In this document: piece by piece, positions 34,245 to 42,192 of the stretch | How positions within the stretch are numbered: the first letter of the stretch is position 1 | Layout: each line of letters starts with the position of its first letter | From: Maritalea sp049801075 | GTDB taxonomy: Bacteria > Pseudomonadota > Alphaproteobacteria > Rhizobiales > Devosiaceae | Assembly: GCF_049801075.1 (NCBI RefSeq) | Contig: NZ_JBNAGG010000001.1 | Span: 248,001-312,000 of the forward strand | DNA length: 64,000 nucleotides | Direction: 5' to 3' | Notes under the pieces: model-generated | What the model was told of the DNA's origin: nothing | What the model saw: the letters and a program-made list of their open reading frames with translations, nothing else | Database searches by the model: none | Position numbers and translations under genes: made by a program

Positions 34245-34934
34245 ATGGCGGATGAAGAAGACGATATCATTCTTTCGGAACTGGACGATGAAGAACTGTC
34301 TGAGCAAATGCAGGACGATCTTTATGACGGCCTGAAAGAAGAGATTGAAGAAGGCGTCAAAATCTTTTTGGAGCGCGGTTGGGCGCCATACGATATTTTG
34401 ACCAAAGTGTTGGTCAAGGGCATGAAAACCGTGGGCGACGATTTCCGCGACGGTATCCTGTTTGTGCCAGAAGTGCTGTTGGCGGCAAATGCCATGAAAG
34501 CGGGCATGTTTATTCTGCGTCCCCTGCTCACCGAAACCGGTGCGCCCAAAATGGGCAAGATGGTTGTGGGCACCGTGAAGGGCGATATTCACGATATCGG
34601 CAAAAACCTAGTGGGCATGATGATGGAAGGTGCTGGCTTTGAGGTGATTGATTTGGGCATCAACACAGATGTAGATCAATTCCTTGCGGCGATTGAAGAG
34701 CATAAGCCAGATATTTTAGGCATGTCCGCACTTTTGACGACAACCATGACTTACATGAAAGTCGTGATTGAGACGTTGAAAGAAAAAGGCATTCGCGACG
34801 AATTGATCGTGATTGTTGGTGGTGCGCCGCTCAATGAAGAGTTTGGTGAAGCCATTGGCGCCGATGCCTATTGCCGAGATGCTGCTGTTGCCGTGGATAC
34901 GGCCAAGCGGCTTTTGACCCAGCAAGCACAGTAA
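34245..34934 (+). CDS. Corrinoid (methylcobalamin-binding) carrier protein
   Basis: A 229-residue protein with the helical cap domain (about 25-100) and Rossmann B12-binding domain (about 104-229) of MtbC/MtgC/MetH type. The lower-axial-ligand motif is intact: D114, H116 and G119 in GDIHDIG. The first 37 residues are extraordinarily acidic, 18 Asp/Glu against one Lys, whereas the catalytic partners end in arginine clusters. The carrier would pass methyl groups from the methyl-THF methyltransferase to the homocysteine enzyme. It lies 27 bp after the first gene with GAGGA as ribosome binding site. Confidence 0.94.
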   Translation: MADEEDDIILSELDDEELSEQMQDDLYDGLKEEIEEGVKIFLERGWAPYDILTKVLVKGMKTVGDDFRDGILFVPEVLLAANAMKAGMFILRPLLTETGAPKMGKMVVGTVKGDIHDIGKNLVGMMMEGAGFEVIDLGINTDVDQFLAAIEEHKPDILGMSALLTTTMTYMKVVIETLKEKGIRDELIVIVGGAPLNEEFGEAIGADAYCRDAAVAVDTAKRLLTQQAQ

Positions 34935-34945
34935 ATAAATACAAT

Positions 34946-35563
34946 ATGTTAAATAAAGATGTTAAAGTGATAGGTGCAAAACATGCTGTAGGAATTGTTT
35001 CCTGCGGTGCGTTGGCGCGTGAGATCTTGCATCTTCAAAAACAGCTTGGGGGCGACCATTGGAAGTTGAAGTTTTTGCCGGCTGATTTGCACAATCGGCC
35101 GACAGAAATTCCGGCGGCAGTTGATGCAGCACTCACCGAGATGGTGGCGGATTGCGACCAACTTCTGGTGGGCTATGCAGATTGTGGCACGGCGGGCAAA
35201 CTAGATCCAGTGCTGGAAAAGCATGGTGCAACGCGGCTTGAAGGCGCGCATTGTTATGCCTTTTTCTTGGGGCAGGATGAGTTTGATGTGGTGCATGACA
35301 ATGAGCCAGGGACGTTTTATTTGACCGACTATTTGGTGCGTCAGTTCGATACATTGGTCTATAAATCCTTGGGTTTGGATCGACATCCTGAACTGCGCGA
35401 CGCCTATTTCGGCAATTACACGCGGCTAATGTATTTGCGGCAGTCGAACGACCCAAAGCTTAATGAAAGAGCGCTTCATGCGGCCATGAGATTGGGCCTG
35501 CGGTTGGAAATTCGCGATACAGGTTATGGCGAGCTTGAGCCATTTTTGAACAAGGTGAGTTGA
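34946..35563 (+). CDS. DUF1638 protein, unknown role in corrinoid methyl transfer
   Basis: A 205-residue soluble protein recognised as DUF1638. Candidate metal- or cofactor-binding residues are C20 in SCGALARE, H49 in PADLHNRP, C80 in YADCGTAG and the pair H102-C103. Family members often lie next to corrinoid proteins and methylamine- or betaine-type methyltransferases, but I know of no established reaction. The start at 34946 follows the corrinoid gene by 11 bp; no good ribosome binding site is visible, so expression may depend on coupling. Possible roles are cobalamin loading or protection; this is inference. Confidence 0.85.
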   Translation: MLNKDVKVIGAKHAVGIVSCGALAREILHLQKQLGGDHWKLKFLPADLHNRPTEIPAAVDAALTEMVADCDQLLVGYADCGTAGKLDPVLEKHGATRLEGAHCYAFFLGQDEFDVVHDNEPGTFYLTDYLVRQFDTLVYKSLGLDRHPELRDAYFGNYTRLMYLRQSNDPKLNERALHAAMRLGLRLEIRDTGYGELEPFLNKVS

Positions 35564-35564
35564 G

Positions 35565-35870
35565 ATGAGTTTGACCGTTATTTATTGGCGCGACATCCCC
35601 ACACAATTGAGTTTTGGCAAAGGACGTAAAGCCAAAAAACGTCCCCTCGCCGATCGGTTTATGGTGGCTGTTGATAAGGCGGCTATGGTGTCTGGTGCGG
35701 CGGATGATGACAGCTATTTGGAAGAATGGCGTCGCGAAGAAATTGATATTGGTGATGAAGCGCCAGAAGCGGCGATGGAACGCATCGCCTCCGAACTTGA
35801 AGAGCAATATCCCACAAAAACACTTGCACAATTGGCCCAAAATGGCGGCCGCAACACTTTAGAGGCATAA
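35565..35870 (+). CDS. Small 'virulence factor' family protein (PF13769-like)
   Basis: A 101-residue soluble protein starting with VIYWRDIPTQL, a basic stretch RKAKKR and an acidic C-terminal half. It resembles the family labelled virulence factor in Pfam (recalled, not searched). The name is historical and nothing here suggests virulence. The gene begins one base after the DUF1638 stop and ends exactly where the methyl-THF methyltransferase begins, with AAGGTGAG before its ATG. Its position inside a corrinoid operon suggests an accessory role in methyl transfer or cobalamin handling, by inference only. Confidence 0.8.
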   Translation: MSLTVIYWRDIPTQLSFGKGRKAKKRPLADRFMVAVDKAAMVSGAADDDSYLEEWRREEIDIGDEAPEAAMERIASELEEQYPTKTLAQLAQNGGRNTLEA

Positions 35871-36788
35871 ATGACTGTACGCACTGTTTTAAGTTCACCA
35901 ACCAAAGAAGTGATCATCGGGTTTGACCAGCCATTTTGTGTGATTGGTGAGAAGATCAACCCGACAGGCCGCAAAAAACTGGCGGCGGAAATGAAAGAGC
36001 ATAATTACAGCACAGTCGAAAAAGATGCGTTGGCACAAGTGGCTGCAGGCGCACATGTGTTGGACATTAATGCGGGCGTGCCTTTGGCAGACGAGCCGAA
36101 GATTTTGGCCGAGTGCATTCAGCTTGTGCAATCGCTGACAGATGTGCCTTTGTCCATTGATAGCTCAATCATTGATGCGCTTGAGGCTGGGCTTGCTGTT
36201 TATCAAGGTAAGCCTTTGGTCAACTCAGTAACCGGGGAAGATGAGAGTTTGGAACGCGTGTTGCCATTGATCAAAAAATATGGCGCGGCTGTTGTTGCAA
36301 TCTCAAATGACGAAACTGGTATTTCGACTGATCCGAATGTGCGCTTTGAAGTGGCGAAGAAGATCGTTGAGCGGGCGCAGGACCACGGTATTCCAAAAGA
36401 AGATGTTGTGGTTGATCCGCTGGTGATGCCCATTGGCGCGATGAATGATGCGGGCCGTCAGGTGTTCACATTGCTGCGTCGCCTGCGTGAGGAATTGCAG
36501 GTGAACACAACTTGTGGCGCATCAAATGTCGGCTTTGGTATTCCCAACCGTCAATTGATGACTGGACATTTCTTGGCCATGGCGGCGGGCCATGGCATGA
36601 CATCTGCAATCATGGGCGCCACACATAAAGAGCAAATGGATGCAATCCGCGCAGCCAATGTGCTTAATGGCTTCGACCCGGATTGTGGCGAATGGCTGCG
36701 TGCCAACCGCCCAGCTGCCCCTGAAGGCGAAGATGCTGAAGCTGGTGGCCGTCGTCGCCGTTCAGGCCGTCGCCGCGCTCGCGGATAG
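35871..36788 (+). CDS. Methyltetrahydrofolate:corrinoid methyltransferase
   Basis: A 305-residue pterin-binding TIM barrel of the MtrH/AcsE/MetH-domain-2 class that moves the methyl group of 5-methyl-THF onto the corrinoid protein. Visible signatures are IGEKINPTGRKK at the start, DINAGVP (about 65-71), SIDSS, NSVTGED and the NVGFGIPNR block (about 219-227). It begins directly after the preceding stop, with AGAGG upstream. The C-terminus (about 293-305) is an extreme arginine cluster, eight Arg in eleven residues, which is not part of the catalytic barrel. Confidence 0.93.
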   Translation: MTVRTVLSSPTKEVIIGFDQPFCVIGEKINPTGRKKLAAEMKEHNYSTVEKDALAQVAAGAHVLDINAGVPLADEPKILAECIQLVQSLTDVPLSIDSSIIDALEAGLAVYQGKPLVNSVTGEDESLERVLPLIKKYGAAVVAISNDETGISTDPNVRFEVAKKIVERAQDHGIPKEDVVVDPLVMPIGAMNDAGRQVFTLLRRLREELQVNTTCGASNVGFGIPNRQLMTGHFLAMAAGHGMTSAIMGATHKEQMDAIRAANVLNGFDPDCGEWLRANRPAAPEGEDAEAGGRRRRSGRRRARG

Positions 36789-36797
36789 GAGAGTCTC

Positions 36798-38831
36798 ATG
36801 ACCGCGCCACAAGACGCATTGCTTGTTTTCCAGCCTTCTGGACGCAAGGGACGCTTTCCCATTGGTACGCCTATTCTCGACGCCGCGCGTGAGCTTGGCG
36901 TTTATGTGGAAAGTGTATGCGGTGGGCGCGGCATTTGTGGCAAATGTCAAGTCAGTGTCGCGAGTGGAAAATTTGCCAAATTCGGCATTGAAAGCAGCGA
37001 AGAAGGACTGTCGCCAAAAGGGTTCAAGGAAGAACGCTATGACGACAAACGCGGCCTAGAACCCGGCATGCGCCTTTCCTGTTCTGCCACCTTGCAGGGT
37101 GATATTGTTATCGACATTCCCGATGCGTTTCGGGTGGCGGGTCAAACAATTCGCAAAGATGCGAACACCGTCGGCATGTTGCGCGATCCCGCCATTCGGC
37201 TTTGCTATGTTGAGCTGGACGAGCCTGACATGCATAACCCCATGGGTGATGGGGATCGGCTGTGTCGCGCGATTGAAGATCAATTTGATCTTGAGCATCT
37301 CGAAATTCAACACCATTTGAAAGCTGACCTGCAAAAGATTTTGCGCCGCGGCAAATGGGAAGTTACTGCTGCCGTACAATTGGAAGGCGCTCGGCCACAA
37401 ATTGTGGCGCTTTACGAAGGTTTGAGCGACGAGATGAATGGCATTGCCGTAGATATCGGCTCCACCACCATTGCGGCACACCTGACAGATTTGTCGACAG
37501 GGGAAATTCTTGCTTCAGCAGGTGTCGCCAACCCGCAAATTCGTTTTGGCGAAGATCTGATGTCGCGCGTGTCTTATGTGATGATGAATGATCGTGGGTT
37601 AGACGACCTCAACAAAGCGGTCATAGATGCGGTCAATTCGCTGATTGGTCAATTGCTTGATATGTCTGGACGCAAACGCAGTCATTTGCTGGATTGTGTT
37701 TTTGTGGCCAACCCTGTGATGCATCACCTGTTTTTGGGTTGGGATCCAACCGAAATTGGGCAAGCACCTTTTGCGTTGGTTCAATCAGCCCCCGTGCATG
37801 TGGCCACGCATGAAATTGGCTTGGATTTGCCGAAGGGTACGCAAACCTATTTGTTGCCGCTAATTGCTGGCCATGTGGGTGCAGACGCGGCGGCGGTGTT
37901 GTTGGCGGAACGGCCGCAGGAAAACACTGAGCCGACGCTGATCGTTGATGTGGGCACCAATGCGGAGATTGCCTTGTGGAATGGCACGCAGCTTTTTGCT
38001 GCCTCCTCACCCACCGGCCCAGCCTTTGAAGGTGCAGAAACCTCTTGTGGTCAACGGGCTGCGCCGGGTGCTATCGAACGTATCCGCATTAATCGCGATG
38101 ATCTGACTTGTCGGTACAAGGTGATCGGCACCGAGCAATGGTCTGATGAAGATGGCTTTGTTGAAGGAGTGCAAACCACAGGCGTAACGGGCATTTGCGG
38201 TTCTGGCATCATCGAGATTATCGGCGAGATGCGTTTGGCGGGCATTTTGACTGATGACGGGATTATTCGTGCGCCTGAGACTGAAGCTGAACAGTCTGTT
38301 TTGATTGAGAATGGCCGGACATGGTCGTTTGTTGTGCGCGAAGGCACACCGCGTCTTGTCGTTACGCAAAATGATGTGCGGGCCATTCAGTTGGCCAAAG
38401 CTGCGCTTTATGCTGGTGTTAAGCTGTTGATGGATAAGGCCGGTTTGGAAACGTTGGGTCAGATCAAACTGGCAGGTGCGTTTGGTTCTTATATCGATCC
38501 GGCTTACGCGATGTTGTTGGGGTTGGTGCCAGACTGCACGGTTGAGAATGTGCGGGCTGTGGGCAACGCTGCGGGCCAAGGGGCGTTGCGCGCGTTGCTC
38601 GGCCGCGGCGAGCGGCGCTCTATCGAAGAGACAGCATTGACGGTCACAAAAATTGAGACCGCCTTGGAACCTGCATTCCAACAGCACTTTGTTGATGCGA
38701 TGGGCATTCCCAATAGCGCTGATGCCTTTCCCCTCACCCGTGGGCATTTTGACATGGCTGCCTTTGTGAAAAAGACTGCTGAGGCGGGTGAACGGCCTAA
38801 ACGTCGTGGACGTAGACGCGAGCGCCGCTAG
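36798..38831 (+). CDS. Ferredoxin-ASKHA corrinoid reactivase (RamA-like, DUF4445)
   Basis: A 677-residue two-part protein. An N-terminal [2Fe-2S] ferredoxin domain has cysteines in VCGGRGICGKC and a fourth in LSCSA (about residue 94). The large ASKHA ATPase part follows, with AVDIGSTTIAAHL (about 217) and VDVGTNAEIAL (about 389) as phosphate-binding motifs. Such proteins use ATP and an electron donor to reduce inactive cob(II)alamin to cob(I)alamin on corrinoid proteins. It would replace the SAM-dependent reactivation domain of MetH. It ends in KRRGRRRERR, the third arginine tail in the operon. AGGAGAG precedes the ATG. Confidence 0.93.
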   Translation: MTAPQDALLVFQPSGRKGRFPIGTPILDAARELGVYVESVCGGRGICGKCQVSVASGKFAKFGIESSEEGLSPKGFKEERYDDKRGLEPGMRLSCSATLQGDIVIDIPDAFRVAGQTIRKDANTVGMLRDPAIRLCYVELDEPDMHNPMGDGDRLCRAIEDQFDLEHLEIQHHLKADLQKILRRGKWEVTAAVQLEGARPQIVALYEGLSDEMNGIAVDIGSTTIAAHLTDLSTGEILASAGVANPQIRFGEDLMSRVSYVMMNDRGLDDLNKAVIDAVNSLIGQLLDMSGRKRSHLLDCVFVANPVMHHLFLGWDPTEIGQAPFALVQSAPVHVATHEIGLDLPKGTQTYLLPLIAGHVGADAAAVLLAERPQENTEPTLIVDVGTNAEIALWNGTQLFAASSPTGPAFEGAETSCGQRAAPGAIERIRINRDDLTCRYKVIGTEQWSDEDGFVEGVQTTGVTGICGSGIIEIIGEMRLAGILTDDGIIRAPETEAEQSVLIENGRTWSFVVREGTPRLVVTQNDVRAIQLAKAALYAGVKLLMDKAGLETLGQIKLAGAFGSYIDPAYAMLLGLVPDCTVENVRAVGNAAGQGALRALLGRGERRSIEETALTVTKIETALEPAFQQHFVDAMGIPNSADAFPLTRGHFDMAAFVKKTAEAGERPKRRGRRRERR

Positions 38832-39406
38832 GTCAATTGTTTCAATGTAGACATCGCCATCTCTACCCTCGCAGTGATTTCTGCGGCGGTGGGTTGGCTC
38901 ATTACGCCGATCACGCGGCGGATTTGCCAATCGCCAATTAGTACCGACAAAAAGACATATAAGTCACGTTCAGCCGTGGAAATTGTGGATAGCTGCGTCA
39001 AAAGCGGCAAAAATTTCGGCGCTACACTTTGGCGACCTTCTTTGTTCAACACATCCCCCAATTCACCAGTGGGATCACCTGCCGCTGCTCTGTTTAACGC
39101 GATGGCATTGTCGCTGGTCAACATTGTGAGCAAGGTTTGTGCTGCAACGCGCAATGCGGGCTCGGCATCGTCACTCCGGGCCAATGCGGCTTCAATTTCA
39201 TCTGCAGTCTGGCTGGCATTTTTGCGGATCATTGCGGCAAACAGGCCCTTTTTATCGCCATACCAATTGTAAAGTGTTTCGTTAGACGCCTTGGCGGCTT
39301 TGGCGATCTTGAGCATTGATATGTTTTCATATCCCTGCTGCGCCAAAAGGTTATAGGCAGTTGCTTCGATTTCGGCCATGCGCGCGTCTTTATTTTGCTT
39401 TTTCAA
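38828..39406 (-). CDS. TetR-family transcriptional regulator
   Basis: A 192-residue repressor-type protein. The N-terminal helix-turn-helix (MLKIAKAAKASNETLYNWYGDKKGLF, about 30-55, shown only as key residues LKIAKAA and LYNWYGDK) is typical; the C-terminal helical domain binds an unknown ligand. I favour a TTG start at 39406 because AGAGG (39412-39416) lies at the right distance. A TTG at 39436 would overlap the likely operator, and the ATG at 39379 has no ribosome binding site. It is divergent from two small membrane protein genes that it probably controls, and overlaps the upstream operon end by 4 bp. Confidence 0.88.
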   Translation of the reverse strand: MKKQNKDARMAEIEATAYNLLAQQGYENISMLKIAKAAKASNETLYNWYGDKKGLFAAMIRKNASQTADEIEAALARSDDAEPALRVAAQTLLTMLTSDNAIALNRAAAGDPTGELGDVLNKEGRQSVAPKFLPLLTQLSTISTAERDLYVFLSVLIGDWQIRRVIGVMSQPTAAEITARVEMAMSTLKQLT

Positions 39407-39424
39407 AATAGCCTCTTGATTTTT

Positions 39425-39469
39425 CCGTACATACAATTACGTTTATTGGTATCCGTACACATAATTACG
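39425..39469. promoter_or_regulatory. Direct-repeat operator candidate between tetR-like gene and membrane genes
   Basis: CCGTACATACAATTACG (39425-39441) and CCGTACACATAATTACG (39453-39469) are two 17-bp direct repeats differing at 3 positions, 28 bp apart. They lie between the TetR gene and the divergent membrane-protein gene that starts at 39484. Tandem binding sites in such a divergent promoter are typical of TetR-type autoregulation. Confidence 0.6.
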
Positions 39470-39483
39470 CCAAAGGAGCCGGA

Positions 39484-39858
39484 ATGTCTATCTCAGAAAA
39501 TGAAACTGAAAAGCAAGTGGGTGCCGCGATTGCCGGTTTGATTATTTTACAGCTGGTGATGTTGGGATCACTCTATGCGCAAATTGCGCCGCACCCGCCT
39601 GCCATCATCCCGATATCTGGCATTGGCCCATTCCTTTCGGTCAGCCTTTCTGCTGCGGCTGGAGCATTGATTATTGGCCCTCTGAATGGGCGTTGGGGAC
39701 GTATATTGGGCCTACTGGCCGCTGTACTTGCCATGGTTTCATTTGGACCGCAAAAATATATCGACCCGCAATTTCCGCTGGTTTGGCCTGCGGTTGTGTT
39801 TGGACAGCTTTGCGCAGGCTATATCGTTTTTGCCAATATCCAAACGCGTACACGTTAG
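39484..39858 (+). CDS. Small four-helix membrane protein, unknown
   Basis: A 124-residue inner-membrane protein with about four hydrophobic segments (about 12-33, 45-65, 72-90 and 98-118) and no recognised motif. AAAGGAG is an excellent ribosome binding site. It is the first gene after the tandem-repeat operator and is followed 10 bp later by a DUF1772-like membrane gene, so the two probably form a TetR-controlled pair. Function unknown. Confidence 0.75.
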   Translation: MSISENETEKQVGAAIAGLIILQLVMLGSLYAQIAPHPPAIIPISGIGPFLSVSLSAAAGALIIGPLNGRWGRILGLLAAVLAMVSFGPQKYIDPQFPLVWPAVVFGQLCAGYIVFANIQTRTR

Positions 39859-39868
39859 GGAGCAATCC

Positions 39869-40369
39869 ATGAAACATTTGACAACTTCTGTCGCGTTCGT
39901 TGCCGTTATGGCTAGTGGCACTATGCTTGGCTTTTTCTTTGCCTGGTATTGTTCCACCCTTTGGGGGCTTGATCTTTTGCCGCCGGAAACAGCCATCAGC
40001 GCTATGAATAGTATGAATTCAATTGTCCGGAATGCGAGCTTTGCGCCGCTCTTTTTTGGCACGCCAATCTATCTGGCGATCAGCGCTGCGTTTGCGTTCT
40101 CAACCGGAAACCAACCTAGTGCGATCTTGTTTTTCGTTGCGGCCATTATTTATGTTGCTGGCTGCTTTTTACTCACCGCCACAATCAATGTGCCAATGAA
40201 TGAAGCGCATGGCCTCATCAATCCAGATGTTGTGGAGAACCCTAGTGAAATCTGGTCAACCTATTCGCACAATTGGCAATTTTGGAATGTTGTGCGCATG
40301 CTTTTTGCTGGACTAAGCTTTTTGGTCGGCCTTGCGGGCCTCTATCTGCTACACCGCAAAGCGCATTAG
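39869..40369 (+). CDS. DUF1772/anthrone oxygenase-like membrane protein
   Basis: A 166-residue membrane protein with four hydrophobic segments. The pattern ASGTMLGFFFAWYC at the start, the NVPMNEA motif near residue 106 and a later W-rich segment (WSTYSHNWQFWNVVR) fit the DUF1772 family, which includes fungal anthrone oxygenases. The bacterial function is unknown. The start at 39869 follows AGGGAG; the longer in-frame extension upstream would overlap the previous gene. Likely cotranscribed with it. Confidence 0.8.
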   Translation: MKHLTTSVAFVAVMASGTMLGFFFAWYCSTLWGLDLLPPETAISAMNSMNSIVRNASFAPLFFGTPIYLAISAAFAFSTGNQPSAILFFVAAIIYVAGCFLLTATINVPMNEAHGLINPDVVENPSEIWSTYSHNWQFWNVVRMLFAGLSFLVGLAGLYLLHRKAH

Positions 40370-40476
40370 TTTGCTGATCGAACTACCTAGCCAACATCAT
40401 GTTGTCATGGAATTTGTGCAGTTGCTTTGTCTTCATAATCGATGAAGCGCTGAACGAAAGTCATAAATTACCTATT

Positions 40477-40505
40477 AAAAAAACAAAGGGCCGCATAAGC
40501 GGCCC
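40477..40505 (-). terminator. Rho-independent terminator of the fhs-pxpBCA-folD operon
   Basis: GGGCCGC (40488-40494), loop ATAA, GCGGCCC (40499-40505): a perfect 7-bp GC-rich stem. Read on the minus strand it is followed by TTTGTTTTTTT (40487-40477). It begins 9 bp after the folD stop and is the best terminator of this part of the window. Confidence 0.9.
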
Positions 40506-40513
40506 CGAATAAA

Positions 40514-41416
40514 TTATGCTGTTAAATCGCTTGGAGGCGTGAGGCCGTTGGCGAGGCAGGTTGTGGTGATCGTATTTGCCAAAAGGCAAGCGATGGTCAT
40601 CGGGCCTACGCCGCCCGGAACTGGTGTAATCGCGCCGGCGACTTTCGCAGCTTCCGTGGTCTCCACATCGCCTACAAGTTTGGTTTTGCCCTCACCTTTT
40701 TCGGGGGCGTCAACGCGGTTGATGCCCACATCGATAACAGTTGCGCCGGGTTTCACCCAATCGCCTTTCACCATTTCGGGCCGTCCAACGGCCGCGACAA
40801 TAATGTCGGCTTGGCGGCAAATGCCTGCCAAATCTTTGGTGCGCGAGTGCGCCACCGTAACTGTGCAATTGTCGCGCAGCAGAAGTTGCGACATTGGCTT
40901 GCCCACGAGATTGGAACGGCCAATGATTACCGCGTTCAGCCCCTCGAGTTTGCCCAGTTGGTCGCGCAGCAACATCAAGCTGCCCAATGGTGTGCAAGAT
41001 ACGGGGCCGGGCAAGCCGATGGCGAGTTTGCCCACATTTTCTGGCGTGAAGCAGTCTACATCTTTGGCGGGGGAAATGCGTTCGATGATTTTGTCGCCAC
41101 TAATATGATCTGGCACAGGCATTTGCACCAGAATGCCGTTTACATCATCGCGCTCATTCAGCTCGTCGATCAGTGCCAACAAGTCCGCTTCGCTGGTGTC
41201 TGCAGGCAGCTCATATTTAAATGAGTTCATGCCAACTTCTTTGGTCTGTTTTGACTTGGAGTTTACATAGACTTGGCTGGCTGGATCTTCCCCTACAATC
41301 ACCACGGCGAGGCCAGGCGTCAGGTTATGTTCGCTCTTTAGGCGTTGCACATGTTCAGCGATCCGTTGGCGCAATTGGCTGGCAAAGGCTTTGCCATCGA
41401 TGATTTGGGCAGTCAT
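40514..41416 (-). CDS. folD: Methylene-THF dehydrogenase / methenyl-THF cyclohydrolase FolD
   Basis: Bifunctional folate enzyme, 300 residues, interconverting 5,10-methylene-, 5,10-methenyl- and 10-formyl-THF. Visible signatures are the substrate region VGEDPASQVYVNSKSK with the catalytic Lys, the PGPVSCTPLG segment, the NADP-binding GRSNLVGKPM and the C-terminal PVPGGVGPMT. Last gene of the operon starting with fhs; its start shares one base with the pxpA stop. Together with Fhs it supplies C1-folates, including the precursor of methyl-THF. Confidence 0.97.
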   Translation of the reverse strand: MTAQIIDGKAFASQLRQRIAEHVQRLKSEHNLTPGLAVVIVGEDPASQVYVNSKSKQTKEVGMNSFKYELPADTSEADLLALIDELNERDDVNGILVQMPVPDHISGDKIIERISPAKDVDCFTPENVGKLAIGLPGPVSCTPLGSLMLLRDQLGKLEGLNAVIIGRSNLVGKPMSQLLLRDNCTVTVAHSRTKDLAGICRQADIIVAAVGRPEMVKGDWVKPGATVIDVGINRVDAPEKGEGKTKLVGDVETTEAAKVAGAITPVPGGVGPMTIACLLANTITTTCLANGLTPPSDLTA

Positions 41417-42192
41417 CAGTTCTCTCCTTGAGCGTCTAAAAACGGGGAAATCTCAATATTTTGATCTTTTAGCGCAGCCACAATTGCACGCACCATTGCA
41501 ACAGCGTCAGGGCTATCGCCATGTACACAAATGGATTGCGCCTTCAGCGGCGTAAAGCTGCCATCCATGGCGAGCACGCCTTGCTTTTGCACAATATTAA
41601 TCACATGCTTGATGGCGTCATCGGTGTTGTGCAGCACTGCGCCTTTTAACTGACGCGACGCGAGCTGACCTTCTACAGTGTAAGCGCGATCAGCATATGC
41701 TTCATCATATACCGAAAGGCCATGACGGATTGCCGCCATGGTCTGCTCAGAACTTGCAAGCGCCAATACAGCCATTTCGGGATCGAACTCTTTGACAATG
41801 CGCATGACATGATCTGCGGTTTCGCTCTCTTCGGCCGCCATATTGGCCAATGCGCCATGCACTTTTACATAGCGCGCGGCGGTGCCTTCGGCAGAAGCCA
41901 CTGTTTGAAAACGTTCCAACTGCCTGAGCAATTGATCGCGCAATTCGTCAAAACTGAGTTTGAGCCGGGTGCGGCCAAAGTTTTCTTTGTCTTCAAATCC
42001 GGGGTGTGCGCCGATGCTGACATTGTTGGCCAGAGCCAATTGAATGCTGTCGCGGATGGTTTTCTCATCCCCGGCATGACCGCCGCAGGCAATATTCGCG
42101 CTGGAGATCAGCGGCATCAGCTCTTTGTCGGTTCCGGCGCCCTCGCCCAAATCCGCATTAAGGTCAATGCTGGTGGGGCCGTGTTGCGTCAT
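41416..42192 (-). CDS. pxpA: 5-oxoprolinase subunit A (LamB/YcsF family)
   Basis: A 258-residue LamB/YcsF protein. The N-terminal DLNADLGEGAG block, NIACGGHAGDE and VSIGAHPGF are hallmarks. With PxpB and PxpC it forms the ATP-dependent prokaryotic 5-oxoprolinase, which opens pyroglutamate to glutamate. It overlaps pxpC by 4 bp and folD by 1 bp. The full PxpABC set is present and intact. Confidence 0.93.
   Translation of the reverse strand: MTQHGPTSIDLNADLGEGAGTDKELMPLISSANIACGGHAGDEKTIRDSIQLALANNVSIGAHPGFEDKENFGRTRLKLSFDELRDQLLRQLERFQTVASAEGTAARYVKVHGALANMAAEESETADHVMRIVKEFDPEMAVLALASSEQTMAAIRHGLSVYDEAYADRAYTVEGQLASRQLKGAVLHNTDDAIKHVINIVQKQGVLAMDGSFTPLKAQSICVHGDSPDAVAMVRAIVAALKDQNIEISPFLDAQGEN

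Noticed and set aside
35565..35870. Virulence role suggested by the family name
   Set aside because: The gene is embedded in a metabolic corrinoid operon and nothing in the sequence suggests secretion or toxicity.
38007..38930. 307-residue open frame on the minus strand inside the reactivase gene
   Set aside because: It is antisense to the strongly supported ferredoxin-ASKHA gene, is rich in Arg, His and Pro as expected for a shadow frame, and has no recognisable domain.
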